Assembly (NCBI GenBank): GCA_001949185.1
Contig: BDGG01000012.1
Span: 688,824 to 752,823 of the forward strand
Length of the DNA: 64,000 bases
Direction: 5' to 3'
Source of the DNA: Ramazzottius varieornatus
Taxonomy: Eukaryota > Tardigrada > Eutardigrada > Parachela > Ramazzottiidae
Each line of letters starts with the position of its first letter. Position 1 is the first letter of the stretch. Under the pieces are notes generated by a model, which was not told where the DNA came from, searched no databases, and worked only from the letters and a program-made list of their open reading frames with translations. Positions 1-10,903 of the stretch are shown here, in pieces. A program made the translations under genes and the position numbers.

Positions 1-84
1 AAGGTCGTGTCGCTGAAGTCATGTCGCTGGCTAATCGTGTCAAGGTCGTGCAGCCGGTATAGTGCGCTGCCTCTTCGTATAGAT

Positions 85-1094
85 TGACACTCGTGGCTGC
101 TACGAGTATGTTCTTCGCAGTTGATCAACCATGCCTGGTGCCACATCAAGCAGCGCTGACAGGCTGTCATACTGGCCGGCTGCGAATGATGACGTCAGAG
201 GACCCACAATCTCCTGTGCTAATGCAGCCCAGTTGGTGCGGACCTTTGGCTGGTCGGGTGTCGGACGCCGTCCCAAGCCATGTGTACGGTGCTCTTGGAG
301 CTTGATTTCCACACACATGATAAGATGGTCTGAAAGGCCGGGATGCTGGTCCAGGACGTCAAAGCTACTGACAAGAGGCACATCGGACGAGCGGACCAGA
401 GAGTAGTCAATAACAGTAGTTGGACCGAACTATGACAGTGTCGCTCGAATGTGAATTTGAGGGGGAACTGTTCATCCAGTCCGTTAAGACTGATGAGGTC
501 TACTTGTCGAACGTAGTCAAGAAAGAGCTTAGACCGGTAATTGCAGGGATTTCTGTCTATATTGGGGCAGTAGTTTACGGCGACAAGCTCGTTTGCTGCC
601 AGATCCCTCGACTAGTGCGTTGAGCGGAAGGTCGCAGAGGTGCGTGTTGAAGTCGCCCATAACGACGAGCGGCCGCGTGGAATCGATTCTCAGTGTGAGT
701 GCAATGAGCTCTTCCCACATATCATCTTCTCGTTCGAGAGAGATGTATCGGGACTGACAAGGTGGAATGTACACCACGAGTATCGTGCACACGGAGGCGC
801 CGTCCGGCCAATTAACTTCTACTGCCAGAAACTCATCGGAGAACTGAGGTTCGAACCTCCTGAGCTTATATTTACTGGAGACGACCGTGATGCCTCCGCG
901 TTTCACCCACGAACCTATCGTGGCGTTGTGGGTAATCACCGTAATACAGGAAAATTTTCATCGTCAAAAAACGAGCAATAGTTAAATGAGTGAGTTTCTG
1001 TGAGAGCAACGATATCAAATGTTTTGAAGAGAGCCTGAGTAGCAGATTGCGAGGTAAGCTTATGTCCGTTTACGTTCCAGTAGGCGAGTTTCAT
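85..1094 (-). pseudogene. LINE ORF2, endonuclease domain (broken)
   Basis: Reading leftwards from an ATG at 1094 the protein begins MKLAYWNVNG and contains a TETH motif, the first two active-site blocks of the exonuclease-endonuclease-phosphatase fold. A frameshift near 955 moves the reading frame; from 939 it continues with RGGITVV, then LVVMGDFNTHL (catalytic D and N). A second shift leads into a third frame ending at 100 with LSDHLIM, the terminal SDH motif. All expected APE-type endonuclease landmarks are therefore present, in order, but in three frames. The domain nicks target DNA for target-primed reverse transcription. The polymerase half lies outside the window or is lost. Confidence 0.75.
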
Positions 1095-1165
1095 ACTGCG
1101 GGAGGGTCTACAGCGAGTTGTGGAGGGGCGCAGTAGGCTGCTGGTGGCCTGAGCAGCCAGCTCCC

Positions 1166-2439
1166 CTAATGAACGTTTTTTGATGGGGAACCCGGACGTA
1201 CGGTGAGAGGCTCCGAAAAACGCTGTGTGCTCGTACCTTCACTGATGCGTCTCCCGTCGGTAATGGCCGTATACGATGGATGATTTGTGCTGCCTACCAT
1301 ATCACGGCGGCACGGGACTACCGCCGCGTCTCTGCCACTTACCGGGGTGGCTATATTACTACCATCGCGTCGGTGAAGGTTTGTCCTGTGCTTTGCGGTC
1401 GGGGTGAATACTCGAGTCTTGAACGCGGGCGCTGTAAGGTAAGGTTGATGATAGTCATTACCTCGATTTCGGTACCGGCTCTCGTAATGCTGATTTCCCT
1501 GTGCTGGTCTACGATGTTGTATACAAGCTGAGTGGGACATTTCTCGTGGGGGTTCATAGGATGAATTGAGTTCAACATGGGGGAAATTACAGTTTTCGCC
1601 CCAGTTGCAGTGACCACGTTTAAAATGCCGGCACGGGACTGTTCGCCATTTCGATGTCTTCTGGCGAGTGGTTTGTTTTGTGACGGCCTGCTTGCCATCT
1701 GTTGCGAGGTGGCTAACGCACGTGGAGGGCCCTGTGACCCTGAGCCTTCTGGCTTTCTCAATCCTACACGAGTACGAAAGGCCTGATCTGCGGCGACAGA
1801 GTGGAATGAGGGAGCCAGACATCGCAGGCTCTCGGTTTGCGGACTTGTGGCATTGGTTGCAGGACCTGCTGTATTCACCTGGCTCTCACGCTGCTTACGT
1901 TCGAGTTCAGCGATTCTCATCGCATTGACTGTTTGTTGTTCGGTAGCAATATTGCAACGCTGTTCTGCCGCTGCTAGTTTATTTTCGAGCATGCTTATAA
2001 TTTCGAGGTACTTCACCTCACTCGCCACTTTTGCGGAGGTTTCGGTAACATTTTGTGCCAAGACATCATGGATTGTGGTGTTACATGAGACTGCCACTGG
2101 CTGGTTTCGCGACGAAGTGCCCATGTCCGCTCCGCTGCCATCATCGACAGATTTAAGCGAAGTTATGGAGGGCGGAGTATATGCGCATTCCTCCTCCGAG
2201 GACAACAAATCCGCATCCGTTTGTCGGATGACCAGTGCGGGATCTATGGAGCAATTCACGTGCTCCTCCCACGGTATATCGAGCGTGTTCGGTGCCTGTG
2301 CATATGGAAACACTTCTGGATCATACAGTACGTTGCATGCAATCTCGGTAGCGAACGTGAAAATGTTCGGAGCAGTCGTGGGCTCAACTGGTCGCTCGAG
2401 ATCTTGAGCTAAAAGCTCCTTCCCGTCGTGTGTGTTCAT
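1166..2439 (-). pseudogene. LINE ORF1 gag-like protein with CCCH zinc finger (frameshifted)
   Basis: From a likely ATG at 2439 (MNTHDGKELL) the first frame runs through an acidic region and a predicted coiled coil (roughly 2060 to 1880, including MLENKLAAAEQRC), and stays open to 1351. A second frame, open from 1822 to 1166, carries a zinc finger of pattern C-x7-C-x5-C-x3-H (CRHFKRGHC...CNFPH). The two frames overlap by about 470 nt, so the intact protein needs one frameshift between coiled coil and finger. Coiled coil followed by a zinc finger is the usual layout of an RNA-binding LINE ORF1 protein. In-frame sequence upstream of 2439 encodes a strongly hydrophobic stretch, probably untranslated. 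The shift could be decay or programmed. Confidence 0.6.
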
Positions 2440-3048
2440 GATCGAGGTAACAAAGAAGCGTACTCGATTACGGAGGCAGCAAAACAAGGACAGGGATGCA
2501 AGCACAATGACAGCAAGGATGATCATACAGGTTAAGCGGGCAAGATCAAAGCAGACCAGATCATGCAACTTTTTCAGGCTCTAGTATAGATCAGATCTCG
2601 TGATCTGCGCTGTTCGAACGAACGAACGCAAGCTTGAAGCTCTTAACTAGGGACTTTGTCGAGCATTCACTGCGTCGAAGCAAAGCTTGACAAGTTACAA
2701 CTTGAGTGAAATCTTAATGTCATCTTTCATGCGCTTGTCGATGCGATTGAATTACTCGCATCTGTTCTTGCTGCCCAATATTCTGTGAAATAATTGGAAT
2801 ACATTCTCATTACTCATTCTCGCTGGAAATTTATTAACCTTTTCTCGCACCATGCCTTTCAACGGTTCGACACGTGGCCGGCAACGACGTCTCTCCTCAA
2901 CAGCCGCCGCCAATGGAACAGCGATATCTACCCGCTTCAAACTTGTCACGCGTAACACCCAGAAAGCCAAACCATTAAACCGGAGACACCGCAGATAAGG
3001 TAAAGGATCTGCTCCACGGTTCAATACACCTCGACAGTCCGCTCCAAG

Positions 3049-4005
3049 GTGGTCCTGGCACACCCATCTACAGTGCAGCCGGAGGAAGACCAACTTGACC
3101 AAGTGGTGGATCAATTGAAGGCGCTTATTTCCGTCCTTATTGCTATTACCCAAAATTCCCAACCATCAACTTCGGGGTCTTTCAACAAAGCTCCAACTGC
3201 AAAACCAGAGACCGATCTTATAGCCATCACCGACGAGCCAAGCAGCGATGACGACTCCTCCTCTGGGCTTGACAATGATGTCGTAGTAAATAATAGACCC
3301 GTACACGGGCGCCTGGGAATTCGGAGGTTCCGTTAGGCTGACTACGAATTACCGTGCGACTCGCCATACCTGCCTCCTGTCAAGAAGAGCCTTTTGAAAC
3401 TGCTGCTCGACGAGCTCGAGTTCATAAACATCATCGACTTGATGGAGGATAACCGTATCGAGGGTTTCGGCAAACAGAAGGCCCATGGCACGCAGATCTC
3501 AACCGATGCAGAGACCAGCAAATTGGTCATGAAATCATCCGATAAAGGGTGTAGAGTATCCTCCTTCGCCGAGTCTGTGAAGTGTTTTTCCATCTTCATG
3601 GCATACCGCATCACGGTCAACCCCACTCTGGCCCTTGCACTGACAAGCTCCACGAACGTCATGGCCGAACTGGCGCATCCCGATCGCGGATACCCTGTCG
3701 ACAAATGGCTGGCTTACGACGCAAGGCTTCGAACTATGGCTGCTCGTCAATCTAAGAACCTCGAACTGTGGTCTACTGTCCATACAGACACCAAACACCG
3801 CACTTGCCTGACCAGCTCTACGACGTCACGTGACCACGAGCACAAAACGTGGTTGCACATGACAGAGGGCCACGACCAGCAGTGGCTGACAAACCATGTC
3901 GCGGAAGACGACATTTGTTACCGATATAACCGTGGCCACTGCACCAAGAAACCTTGCCCCAGCGACTTTATCCAGCCAACAACATATTACATGTGCATCG
4001 CTTAG
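3049..4005 (+). pseudogene. DIRS-like/LTR-type gag remnant
   Basis: One frame (frame 1) is open across this stretch except for a single TAG at 3334-3336. The second half has a WLAYDARLR...LELW block followed by CYRYNRGHCTKKPC, a knuckle of the kind at the end of gag in tyrosine-recombinase (DIRS-like) and related retrotransposons. The last Cys/His ligands appear eroded. No protease, reverse transcriptase or recombinase follows; a foldback element begins 70 bp downstream. Family assignment is from memory of motif style and is tentative. Confidence 0.5.
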
Positions 4006-4074
4006 AAAAACAATCTTGTCAGGTTTGCTTGTCGAGCTCCTGTTTCTAAAGTATCACTTTTGCTCGCATAATGC

Positions 4075-5440
4075 AGAAGCTCAACAAGACGCTGGACAAG
4101 ACGCTGGACATGGACATTGGATAAATTTCTGTTGGACAGCTGTACTGGACAATTAGACTAGACAACCTGGATTTAAATTGCGCGCGAACGGAAAAACGGA
4201 AAACTTTTCTTAGAAAAGAAGCAAGGGAAGTTCTTAGAAAAGAAGCAAGAGTAATACAGTGAACGTCAAAAGTCCGATATCACTATCATTGAAAATATTT
4301 TTTAATTTGTATCATTGAAAATCCAGTAGAATAAAATCATCAAATCATCTGCGAATGCGATGCCGGATCTACACCCCGCCAAGCCAACTTGCCACCACCT
4401 GGCATTTCAGCGTCGCTGGAAAAGTCAAGTACGACCTTGCCATTCATGCTTCCACACGTTCCGTGTAACTTTTAAAGCTGGTCTGACGGAGCTATGATAC
4501 TTTTCATTGTATTCGGAAATAGCTCGAAAAATTTGAGCAGTATGACTTTCGGTGGGGAAGATATACCGCAGCAGATAAAATGCTGTCTCTGGATGTTCAC
4601 GGTTGGAGTTTTCATCCCCAGACTGACGCCAACAGACTAACAACTGTGTTGGTGGTCGGAAGGAATCGAGAAAGAACAGGAAAGTTCCGAGTGAACTCGC
4701 CAAACGATCTAAAACCGTCGAATTTATTCTTTTTGACGGGAAGTGTTCGAGAACGGCAAATTTGAACTTCCAAGTTCCAACCTCTTCTCCAGGATTTCGA
4801 TGTTTGTTCTGATTATTTTCAATAACCATATTTTCAACGATCCTGACTTTCTGTACACGGATTTCTGGCCAGTTATTTTTTTGGAGGGGCAAATAGAATG
4901 TTAAACCACGAGAAACTGGTTTCGAATTGGAACTCGAATCGAGTCGAGACGCCTTGATTTAATGACTGGTAGCAAGTTGGCTTGAGCGGGGGTGTAGCTG
5001 GATGATTTGGTGCACAATCTGTGCGCCTTACAACTTATGGGAGGCCGGCACACAAAACTTACAAAGTCGCTCTGTGCAGTGGCGCACGCTCCCGACCAAC
5101 AATACCGCACACGTACGCCACTCGCGAGAACAACCTCTCCGTTACGTTCGCAGGCCTCTCGAAAATCGCAAGGCGCACACCAAATCATTCAAACCAGATA
5201 CGGCGCCGATTCGCGGATGATTTGATTTATACTACTGGAATTTCAATGAATCGAATAATTTTTCAAATTATGGATGGTGCTATCGGATTTTTGACGTTTC
5301 CTGTATCACTTTTGCTTTTTGCTAAGAACTTAAAAAATGTTTTCCTGTTTCCGTTGCGTTCTCGCGCAATTTAAATTCAGTTTGCCCAGTCCAGTTGTCC
5401 AGTGCAGCTCTCCAACTGTCCAATGTCTTGCCCAGCTTCT
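4075..5440. mobile_element. 1.37 kb foldback DNA element with about 130-150 bp inverted ends
   Basis: The left end (from 4075, AGAAGCTC...) is matched in inverted orientation by the right end (to 5440, ...CAGCTTCT). Matching blocks include repeated CTGGACA/TGTCCAG units, an ATTTAAAT palindrome and a GCGCG-AACGGAAAA stretch, so the inverted ends extend well over 100 bp each with about 75-80% identity by eye. No transposase is seen between them, so the element would be non-autonomous. It contains a nested copy of the short GTGGCGCACG foldback repeat (5038-5162). No target duplication could be picked out. Confidence 0.65.
5038..5162. repeat. GTGGCGCACG-family foldback MITE (nested)
   Basis: GGGAGGCCGGCACACAAA at the left pairs with the right end TTCGCAGGCCTCTCG, and the core has GTGGCGCACG...CGTACGCCAC. 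It is one of at least 15 copies in the window and the only clear one lying inside another transposon rather than in or next to a gene. Confidence 0.6.
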
Positions 5441-6156
5441 AGAACATGAGGTTTGGTTAAAGCCAACGGCTACTTTCGAAGTAGCCATTACTTGTTGAAC
5501 GTAGCAAATTGGACTTTTTCAGAAATAAACTAGACAATTGGCTCTGTTTTGGCTACTTAAAGGTCACGAATTGGGCTACTTTGGGCTTGCAAATCAACGT
5601 GTTATCTTGACTTCAACTGCGGACAATGCCATTGACAGCCTGTTATTTAGCTATCTATCCTCCGAAAACTTTCGGGAGTAACACGCAGAAACGTTTGGAC
5701 GACTGCAGAGGGAAAAAATTCTACTTAGGGTGACACTTTGGCTAACTTTGAATATAACTAACCACTATGATAACTTTCAAGAATATCATTCTGCACAATG
5801 ATTGACCAACCGTCACATTAACCGACCAATATGTAACTCGATCAAGTGTATTAAAACTCCCAGCGGATCTTGCTAACACTTCCAAATATCTCTGGAAATA
5901 AAATTCGGGTTCGAATAGCGTGATTCAAAAGCGTCGCGGCTGATAAAGGTCGTTCGAGGTCACGGATATGACGCAACAACCAATTGGCATTCTCTACAAT
6001 CGGGAAAGTAAGCAAACGATATTTACATCGGTTATCCACATGGCTGGATAATACAGAATTCAGTTAACATTTTGGTCACGCGACATTCATCGTCGGCATT
6101 GTGGTCAAACGATACTTTGAGCAGGTACCGGATCGGCTATGGCAATACCGTAAATC
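5441..6156. other. No gene seen between two mobile elements
   Basis: No open frame longer than about 60 codons with coding character, no RNA gene and no clear repeat was found here. It is probably old insertion debris or spacer between the foldback element and the Mutator-like element. Confidence 0.4.
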
Positions 6157-6206
6157 ATAGACAACTATCTATCACATTTTATGAAAAAAGAAAACGTACT
6201 AACTCG

Positions 6207-6337
6207 GTGCACGAACGTTCCCGAACTTCTCTCCGTGCACGAAATACCACACGAACTAAAAACTCCGTGCACGAAACCTGGTACGAACTTTGTCTCCGCG
6301 CACGAATAGTGACAGGGACTATCACTTCGTGCACGAG
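6207..6337. repeat. Left subterminal repeat array, GTGCACGAA x5
   Basis: Near-identical 9-mers start at 6207, 6235, 6267, 6298 (GCGCACGAA) and 6329, spaced about 28-32 bp. The mirror array sits at the other end of the element. Such arrays usually bind the transposase. Confidence 0.7.
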
Positions 6338-6679
6338 CTGCTTGATTGTTACTGCAGTTACAATACGGACTAGGTATGATAAACACGAGCTTTCCAACCA
6401 GTAAACATGAACTTTCTGGTTGGAAAGTTCGTGAAGAGTTTAGCCAAATCTGATGTGGCTCTCCAAACATGCAAAAGGACGACACATTTGCTTCCCATGA
6501 AGAATATACTGTAACCAGGCTCTCGCCGCCTATCAGAACAGCACTTATTGGTTGTTTACAACGAAAAATGCGAAAAAGCTCAAGCCCACGGTTTTCGAAG
6601 GTTCCCGTCCGATCTATTACGAACTGAGAGTCAGCCGTATCCGCTCAAATAATCCAGGTATGTGCTCATAGCGGACCTC

Positions 6680-7188
6680 GACATCATCGGGGCACGGGTG
6701 TAAGCGAAAGACCCTCACAAGGAAACTTGACTGCCCTGTTGAATTTATATATCTCCGGAACCAAGACAGACGGGAAACTTCGTGTACAATCCACAACAAA
6801 CATCAAGGATCATAATCATGAAATCAGCAAAGATAATTACGAGCATGAGCGGGAAAACCGATTGCTTAACGAAATAGAGAGAGAACAGGCGACGGAACTT
6901 GTAAAGAAGGGAGTTCCAGTGCGCCAGATTGTTGCAGCTCTTCCGATCCAAACCAGGAAGCCGATCAGAGAGAAAGATCTACATAATCTCGAGGATCGTC
7001 TGGATCGTGATCTGAACACTGGACCCACGAAGGGTGACAATCTGCGCAAGCTCCTCGGAGATATACAGGACCCAACTCGTCTTATCTACGTGGGCTCTCC
7101 AGAGGGCAAACCAACGCACCGTATCATCATTATAACCAGGGAGATGATAGAGTTCTTTCGTGTAAACCCCCGAGATCTTGTTTATTGA
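6680..7188 (+). pseudogene. MULE-type transposase, N-terminal region
   Basis: A cysteine pair followed by DHNHE (about residue 28 of the open stretch from 6727) matches the C..C..HNH zinc-binding region that precedes many Mutator-like transposases, and the following residues (REREQ..., VRQIV) fit the helical linker. A frameshift near 6740 separates the first cysteines from the HNH part. After the stop at 7188 the reading continues in pieces (DTKYRVRKQ and others), but no intact DDE catalytic core can be read. The product would bind the element ends; this copy cannot make it. Confidence 0.45.
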
Positions 7189-7563
7189 CACCAAATACCG
7201 TGTAAGAAAACAACTACGCTATGTAGCTTGCTCTAGTTTAGGATCGAAATGGAATTTCACAAGTTGTGACAGCTTGCTGGGTGGCGTCTGGGCGTGAAAG
7301 TAACATCCGCACATTCTTTCGGCAGTTCGAAGTAGCGCACGAGCAATGGGACGAGGTTTATGTTAGACAATAACTTTGTGGAGTTGAAGCTCACCCAACA
7401 AGAGTTCCCTAATGCTTCCACCTGACTATGCAATTTTCAAAGCCGTGAAAACGATAGTTGCCAGAAACGACCTTCTTGTGGCCTACAAGCAGGAGATTCT
7501 GACTGCTTTTCGGCGCTCGTTGTATACCTGGACAAAGAACAGGTTCGCTACCCGAAAGAGGTT

Positions 7564-7965
7564 GTGAGTGTACCTCTAACTGCATACTGGCCATTGCGTG
7601 CCCTATATATTCGACTTTCGATTTCAAATTCGAGAGGCCTGTTTGATCAATCCCGCTATCCCAAACGTTGGTTAAGGAACTCTTCCGAACGTAGAGAACC
7701 ATTCCCTGTCTACCGAGAGTCTATCAACTGTGCTCTTAACGAAAAGTACGAAGCACCTTCCGACAATGAGGAAGAAGAAGAAGAAGCTGAAGTCGCAGCT
7801 GCAGAAGCTCGTACTGCTAGATACGCGGAATTCAGAAAGCTGACAGCCCTAATTGACGCGCACACTTCTCAGGTCGCGGACTCAAACAGCTATGGCAATA
7901 TAGTACGTGAACTGAACCAGATCGTGGACAACCTTCTTCAACATCGCTCGCTCTGGGCGATGTAA
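7564..7965 (+). pseudogene. Unrecognised open frame inside the MULE
   Basis: A 130-codon stretch has coding-like composition with an acidic run (NEEEEEEAE) followed by an alanine-rich helix. It may be a piece of the transposase linker or an accessory protein of the element. The start is not an ATG and no domain is recognised. Confidence 0.3.
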
Positions 7966-9271
7966 TCGCTGACAAACCAGTCGATGGCATTCGGGACACT
8001 CAAGAGATGCCAGATCCCGTAACGCAAGGACCGCACCCGTTTCTGCCTTCTCTACCGAAGACGGTCGTGAATGAAACGCGGGAAAGGGACCTCGGGGTCG
8101 GCCTCGCATCAAAGAGACCACGTTGAGTTTCAACAAAACGAAAAACAGTCAGGTGGCAAAGAAAGCTTTGAAAAGAATCAACATTTAACACATGGAGAAT
8201 ATGAGCGCTATACGTAGTAAGAGAACCGACGAAACTTCTAAGCTAAAAAGCAGAACCTGCTAAATCGTCAGCACCCACTGACGATATCCAATACATCGAC
8301 TAGCCGGAAAAGTCGAACACTTGTGGATGCACAATCAATGTACAGGGGGCTCGTCCATCGCTGGTTCTCGACCCGAGACAACTTCGTCTGGAAGACCTGC
8401 AAACAGGAATAACCCTTCCCTCCTCTGACAGTGAGATCTTCCATAAAGCACAGGCACCTTGGACGGAGCACCTTCGCCTTAGCGCTCGGGAATACCTTCT
8501 CGTTCTGACCGATGTGAGGCTACTGAACTCTAGTTTGATTGATGCTGGACTTTCTTCGTTGGAGAAAGTGACACACGAGCGGCAAATGCCGATTAGGGGA
8601 CTAGACTACGCTCGGGATATGAAAGCAGACCCAAGGAACAATTCGTTAATGAAACTATTCATGATAAGTGTAAGCGGATGATTTTATTTGGACATGCTGA
8701 GGTCGTATGATCGCATCGATTGGTAACGTCGATGCAGCTAGACTCGAGGTGGTACACAGTCTGGGTGAGATACCAAGGAGGACGTGACAGCTCGGCGCGT
8801 CAGACTTCCACCTGTCCCTCTGAGCTGCACCGGTACCGTTAGCGAGCAAGACACCCCTTTTTATTGAGAAATAAAGCTGAAGAGCATGAAGGGGGGATGG
8901 CGGTTGAGAGATTCGTCGGATATTAATACAAAGAGCGTGAATGAAGTTGTGTATGAAGAATGTTCCTTCGAGAGAAATCCATGAACATATTCATGCGAGA
9001 TAATTTCTGCCGGAAAGCAGGTGGAGTCAACAGCCTGCCATGGCGAGTCACTGGATAGTTAGCGATCAAGGAAGTACATTGAGCTGACCAGCAAGAGTAC
9101 GTGTATGCGGCGCACGTGTACATTGCACCGCGTACACGTATCAGAACAGTCCAGAAAAACGCCATGTCCGGTCGGGTAGTTGCAGTTATCACTCAAAAGC
9201 ATTAACCACGATTATCGCTAAAGATAATTCTCAATTTATGGAAGACGACAGGGCAGTTCGACATCCGGCCA

Positions 9272-9721
9272 TTGGCGAGTCTTGACCCCGGAAGACAGAC
9301 TTTCGAAGTTCTACTGCAGTCTGCACTGAAACATGTCAACAGAACCTCAGCGCTTATTTCTATCTCAAGGCAGCAAAAAAAGGTACTACAGTACAGTACG
9401 AGAAGCGACCAGTCCAAAAGCAGACTGGGTACGGACTGCGGACTATTTGCTTCGGCAATAAGAACGGAATTTCTTCTTGGAAAAGACCCAAGCGAAGCCA
9501 GCTTCCACCAGGCGAGCATGTGGAAACATTGCGAGCATTGTTCAGAAGTTAAAAGGATCAACAGAGCATTTCTGCATGCTTCACGTCGTAGACTCTCGAA
9601 AAAGGAGACACCTGCTGTCCGAATAGAAGAATCTGAGCATGTTGAGTTTAAAGCCTCGTGGTGGCATCTACCGTCTTCAGAAAGTGCTACTCGAAGAAGA
9701 ACTCGAAGTACCAAGCAGTAG
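9272..9721 (+). pseudogene. ULP1-like (C48) cysteine protease remnant of the transposon
   Basis: The frame contains GTDCGLFASAI followed by a LGKDP and HQASMWKHCEHC segment, which matches the C-terminal half of ULP1-type proteases carried by transposons: a catalytic Cys in DCGLFA and a downstream F-x-Q-x-x-M-R-x-H-L-x-x-C-like block. The upstream His and Asp of the catalytic triad are not recognisable in the same frame, so it is a fragment. The role of ULP1 genes in MULEs is not established; they resemble SUMO-processing enzymes. Confidence 0.55.
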
Positions 9722-9914
9722 ATTTCGCCTTTCGGCTGTTGTACTCCTCTCTCATACCTATTCCTTACATCACTCTACGTGTTTCGCGTCTTACTAGCAG
9801 ACTAAAGCATCAAGTGATGACATCTCATGTCCTGAACACTCAAAACAATCGTGGTTGGTTGGTAGATCTGGAGGTCGGGGCCGTCGTTCCCAAACGAAAC
9901 GCCGTGTGTCACAG

Positions 9915-10051
9915 TTCGTGCACGGAGACTGCGGTTCGTGCTGAAGTTCGTGCACGCCGCAGGAAGGAAAAGGTCGTGTCAGAGTTCGTGCATGGAGTAA
10001 ATATTCCTGCTGTAGTTCGTGCACGCAGGAAAGTTCGGGAACTTCGTGCAC
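9915..10051. repeat. Right subterminal repeat array, TTCGTGCAC x5
   Basis: Units start at 9915, 9947, 9985 (TTCGTGCAT), 10016 and 10043, with a partial one at 9934. Orientation is opposite to the left array. Confidence 0.7.
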
Positions 10052-10276
10052 GTAGCCTTGACCAAAAGAAAAACGCAAGAAATATGTACGAGATGAACGA
10101 CCTAATTCGGGCATATTTCTCAGCTCCTGTTGTCTATAATCAACCGCTTGTTGTTACCTGAGGTGGGTTCAGTAAGTTTGAGAACGACAAGGCGTTGCAG
10201 ATCACAGGAATTTGTTCTGGGAGAGAGATGGGTCTGTCCAATATTGAAAAGCCTAAAGTTCTGTCAACAGACGTAC

Positions 10277-10837
10277 ACGCGGCTGGCATAATTATTGGCC
10301 TGGGTAAAATTTCTGGCCACTGATTTCCGAATCAGCGGCTCCGCCGGCTGTGTTCGCCACACAATACCGCTCTACCTACATGGACAACCAAACGTTTGCA
10401 GAGATCTTCTCAATCATCGTAGATCTGGTTTCTTCTATATGCATGGTTATTTTGCTAGGAAAATGCAGCTCTGATGGTAAATCACCGTTAAAACTTGACT
10501 TTTCTCGCCGGAAAGGCCTTTACTTATGTAATCCACCACCTTATGAAGGAGACCGCACGAACTGCCTTTTTCAGGCTATCGTACGTATACTTTCGCTGTC
10601 TCTTGCTCTTAAGACCTTCCGTCATATTCCAGGCTAACCTTCCTCAAGATGGGAAAAGAGGTACGAAATAAGGAACGAAATTTGGAATGACACTGTATTC
10701 CGCATATTGCACTGCGAAATTTTACTTGCTGACGTCACAGGACTAGGTTCTGCAACGACATAACAATGTCTGCGTTGAACTGCCGCCAGCTCGTCCGGCC
10801 AGAAATTTGTCCAGGCCAATAACTAGGCCAGCCGCGT
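10277..10837. mobile_element. 561 bp element with about 40 bp terminal inverted repeats
   Basis: ACGCGGCTGGC at 10277 pairs with GCCAGCCGCGT ending at 10837. The match continues inwards through TTATTGGCCTGG and AAATTTCTGGCC with about 85% identity over 40 bp. An open stretch of 95 codons (10350-10637, +) lies inside but shows no recognisable domain. This is probably a non-autonomous DNA transposon abutting the right side of the MULE. Confidence 0.7.
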
Positions 10838-10858
10838 TTACCCTAAAAGATGAATCAA

Positions 10859-10903
10859 GTGTTGACGGTGTTGACGGTGTTGACGGTGTTGACGGTGTTG
10901 ACG
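10859..10903. repeat. Minisatellite, 9 bp unit GTGTTGACG x5
   Basis: Five perfect tandem copies of GTGTTGACG, 45 bp in total, directly after the 561 bp inverted-repeat element. Confidence 0.95.

Larger units (their letters stand above)
1..2580 (-). mobile_element. Decayed non-LTR (LINE) retrotransposon, 5' part
   Basis: On the minus strand the order is a gag-like ORF1 (about 2439 to 1166) followed by the start of ORF2 (from 1094 to the window edge) encoding an AP-type endonuclease. No reverse transcriptase is visible; it would lie to the left of base 1. Both ORFs carry frame breaks, so this copy looks dead. The assignment rests on the ORF order, the CCCH zinc knuckle of ORF1 and the endonuclease motifs of ORF2. 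The exact clade cannot be named from this part. Confidence 0.75.
6157..10137 (+). mobile_element. 4 kb Mutator-like (MULE/ULP1) DNA transposon, degenerate
   Basis: Both ends begin with ATAGACAAC in inverted orientation (6157-6165 and 10129-10137). Just inside lie clusters of the 9-mer GTGCACGAA on the left (6207-6337) and TTCGTGCAC on the right (9915-10051), a subterminal repeat array in mirror orientation. Between them on the plus strand are remnants of a transposase N-terminal zinc-binding region and a ULP1-like cysteine protease, a gene pair known from some Mutator-like elements. Reading frames are broken several times. No perfect 9 bp target duplication was found next to the assigned ends, so the termini may be off by a few bases. 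Confidence 0.6.

Noticed and set aside
846-862. GGTTCGAACC palindrome resembling a tRNA T-arm
   Set aside because: No acceptor or anticodon stem can be folded around it, and it lies inside the LINE endonuclease region.
9202-9714. 170-codon minus-strand frame in the MULE
   Set aside because: It is antisense to the ULP1-like protease fragment, which carries recognisable motifs on the plus strand.
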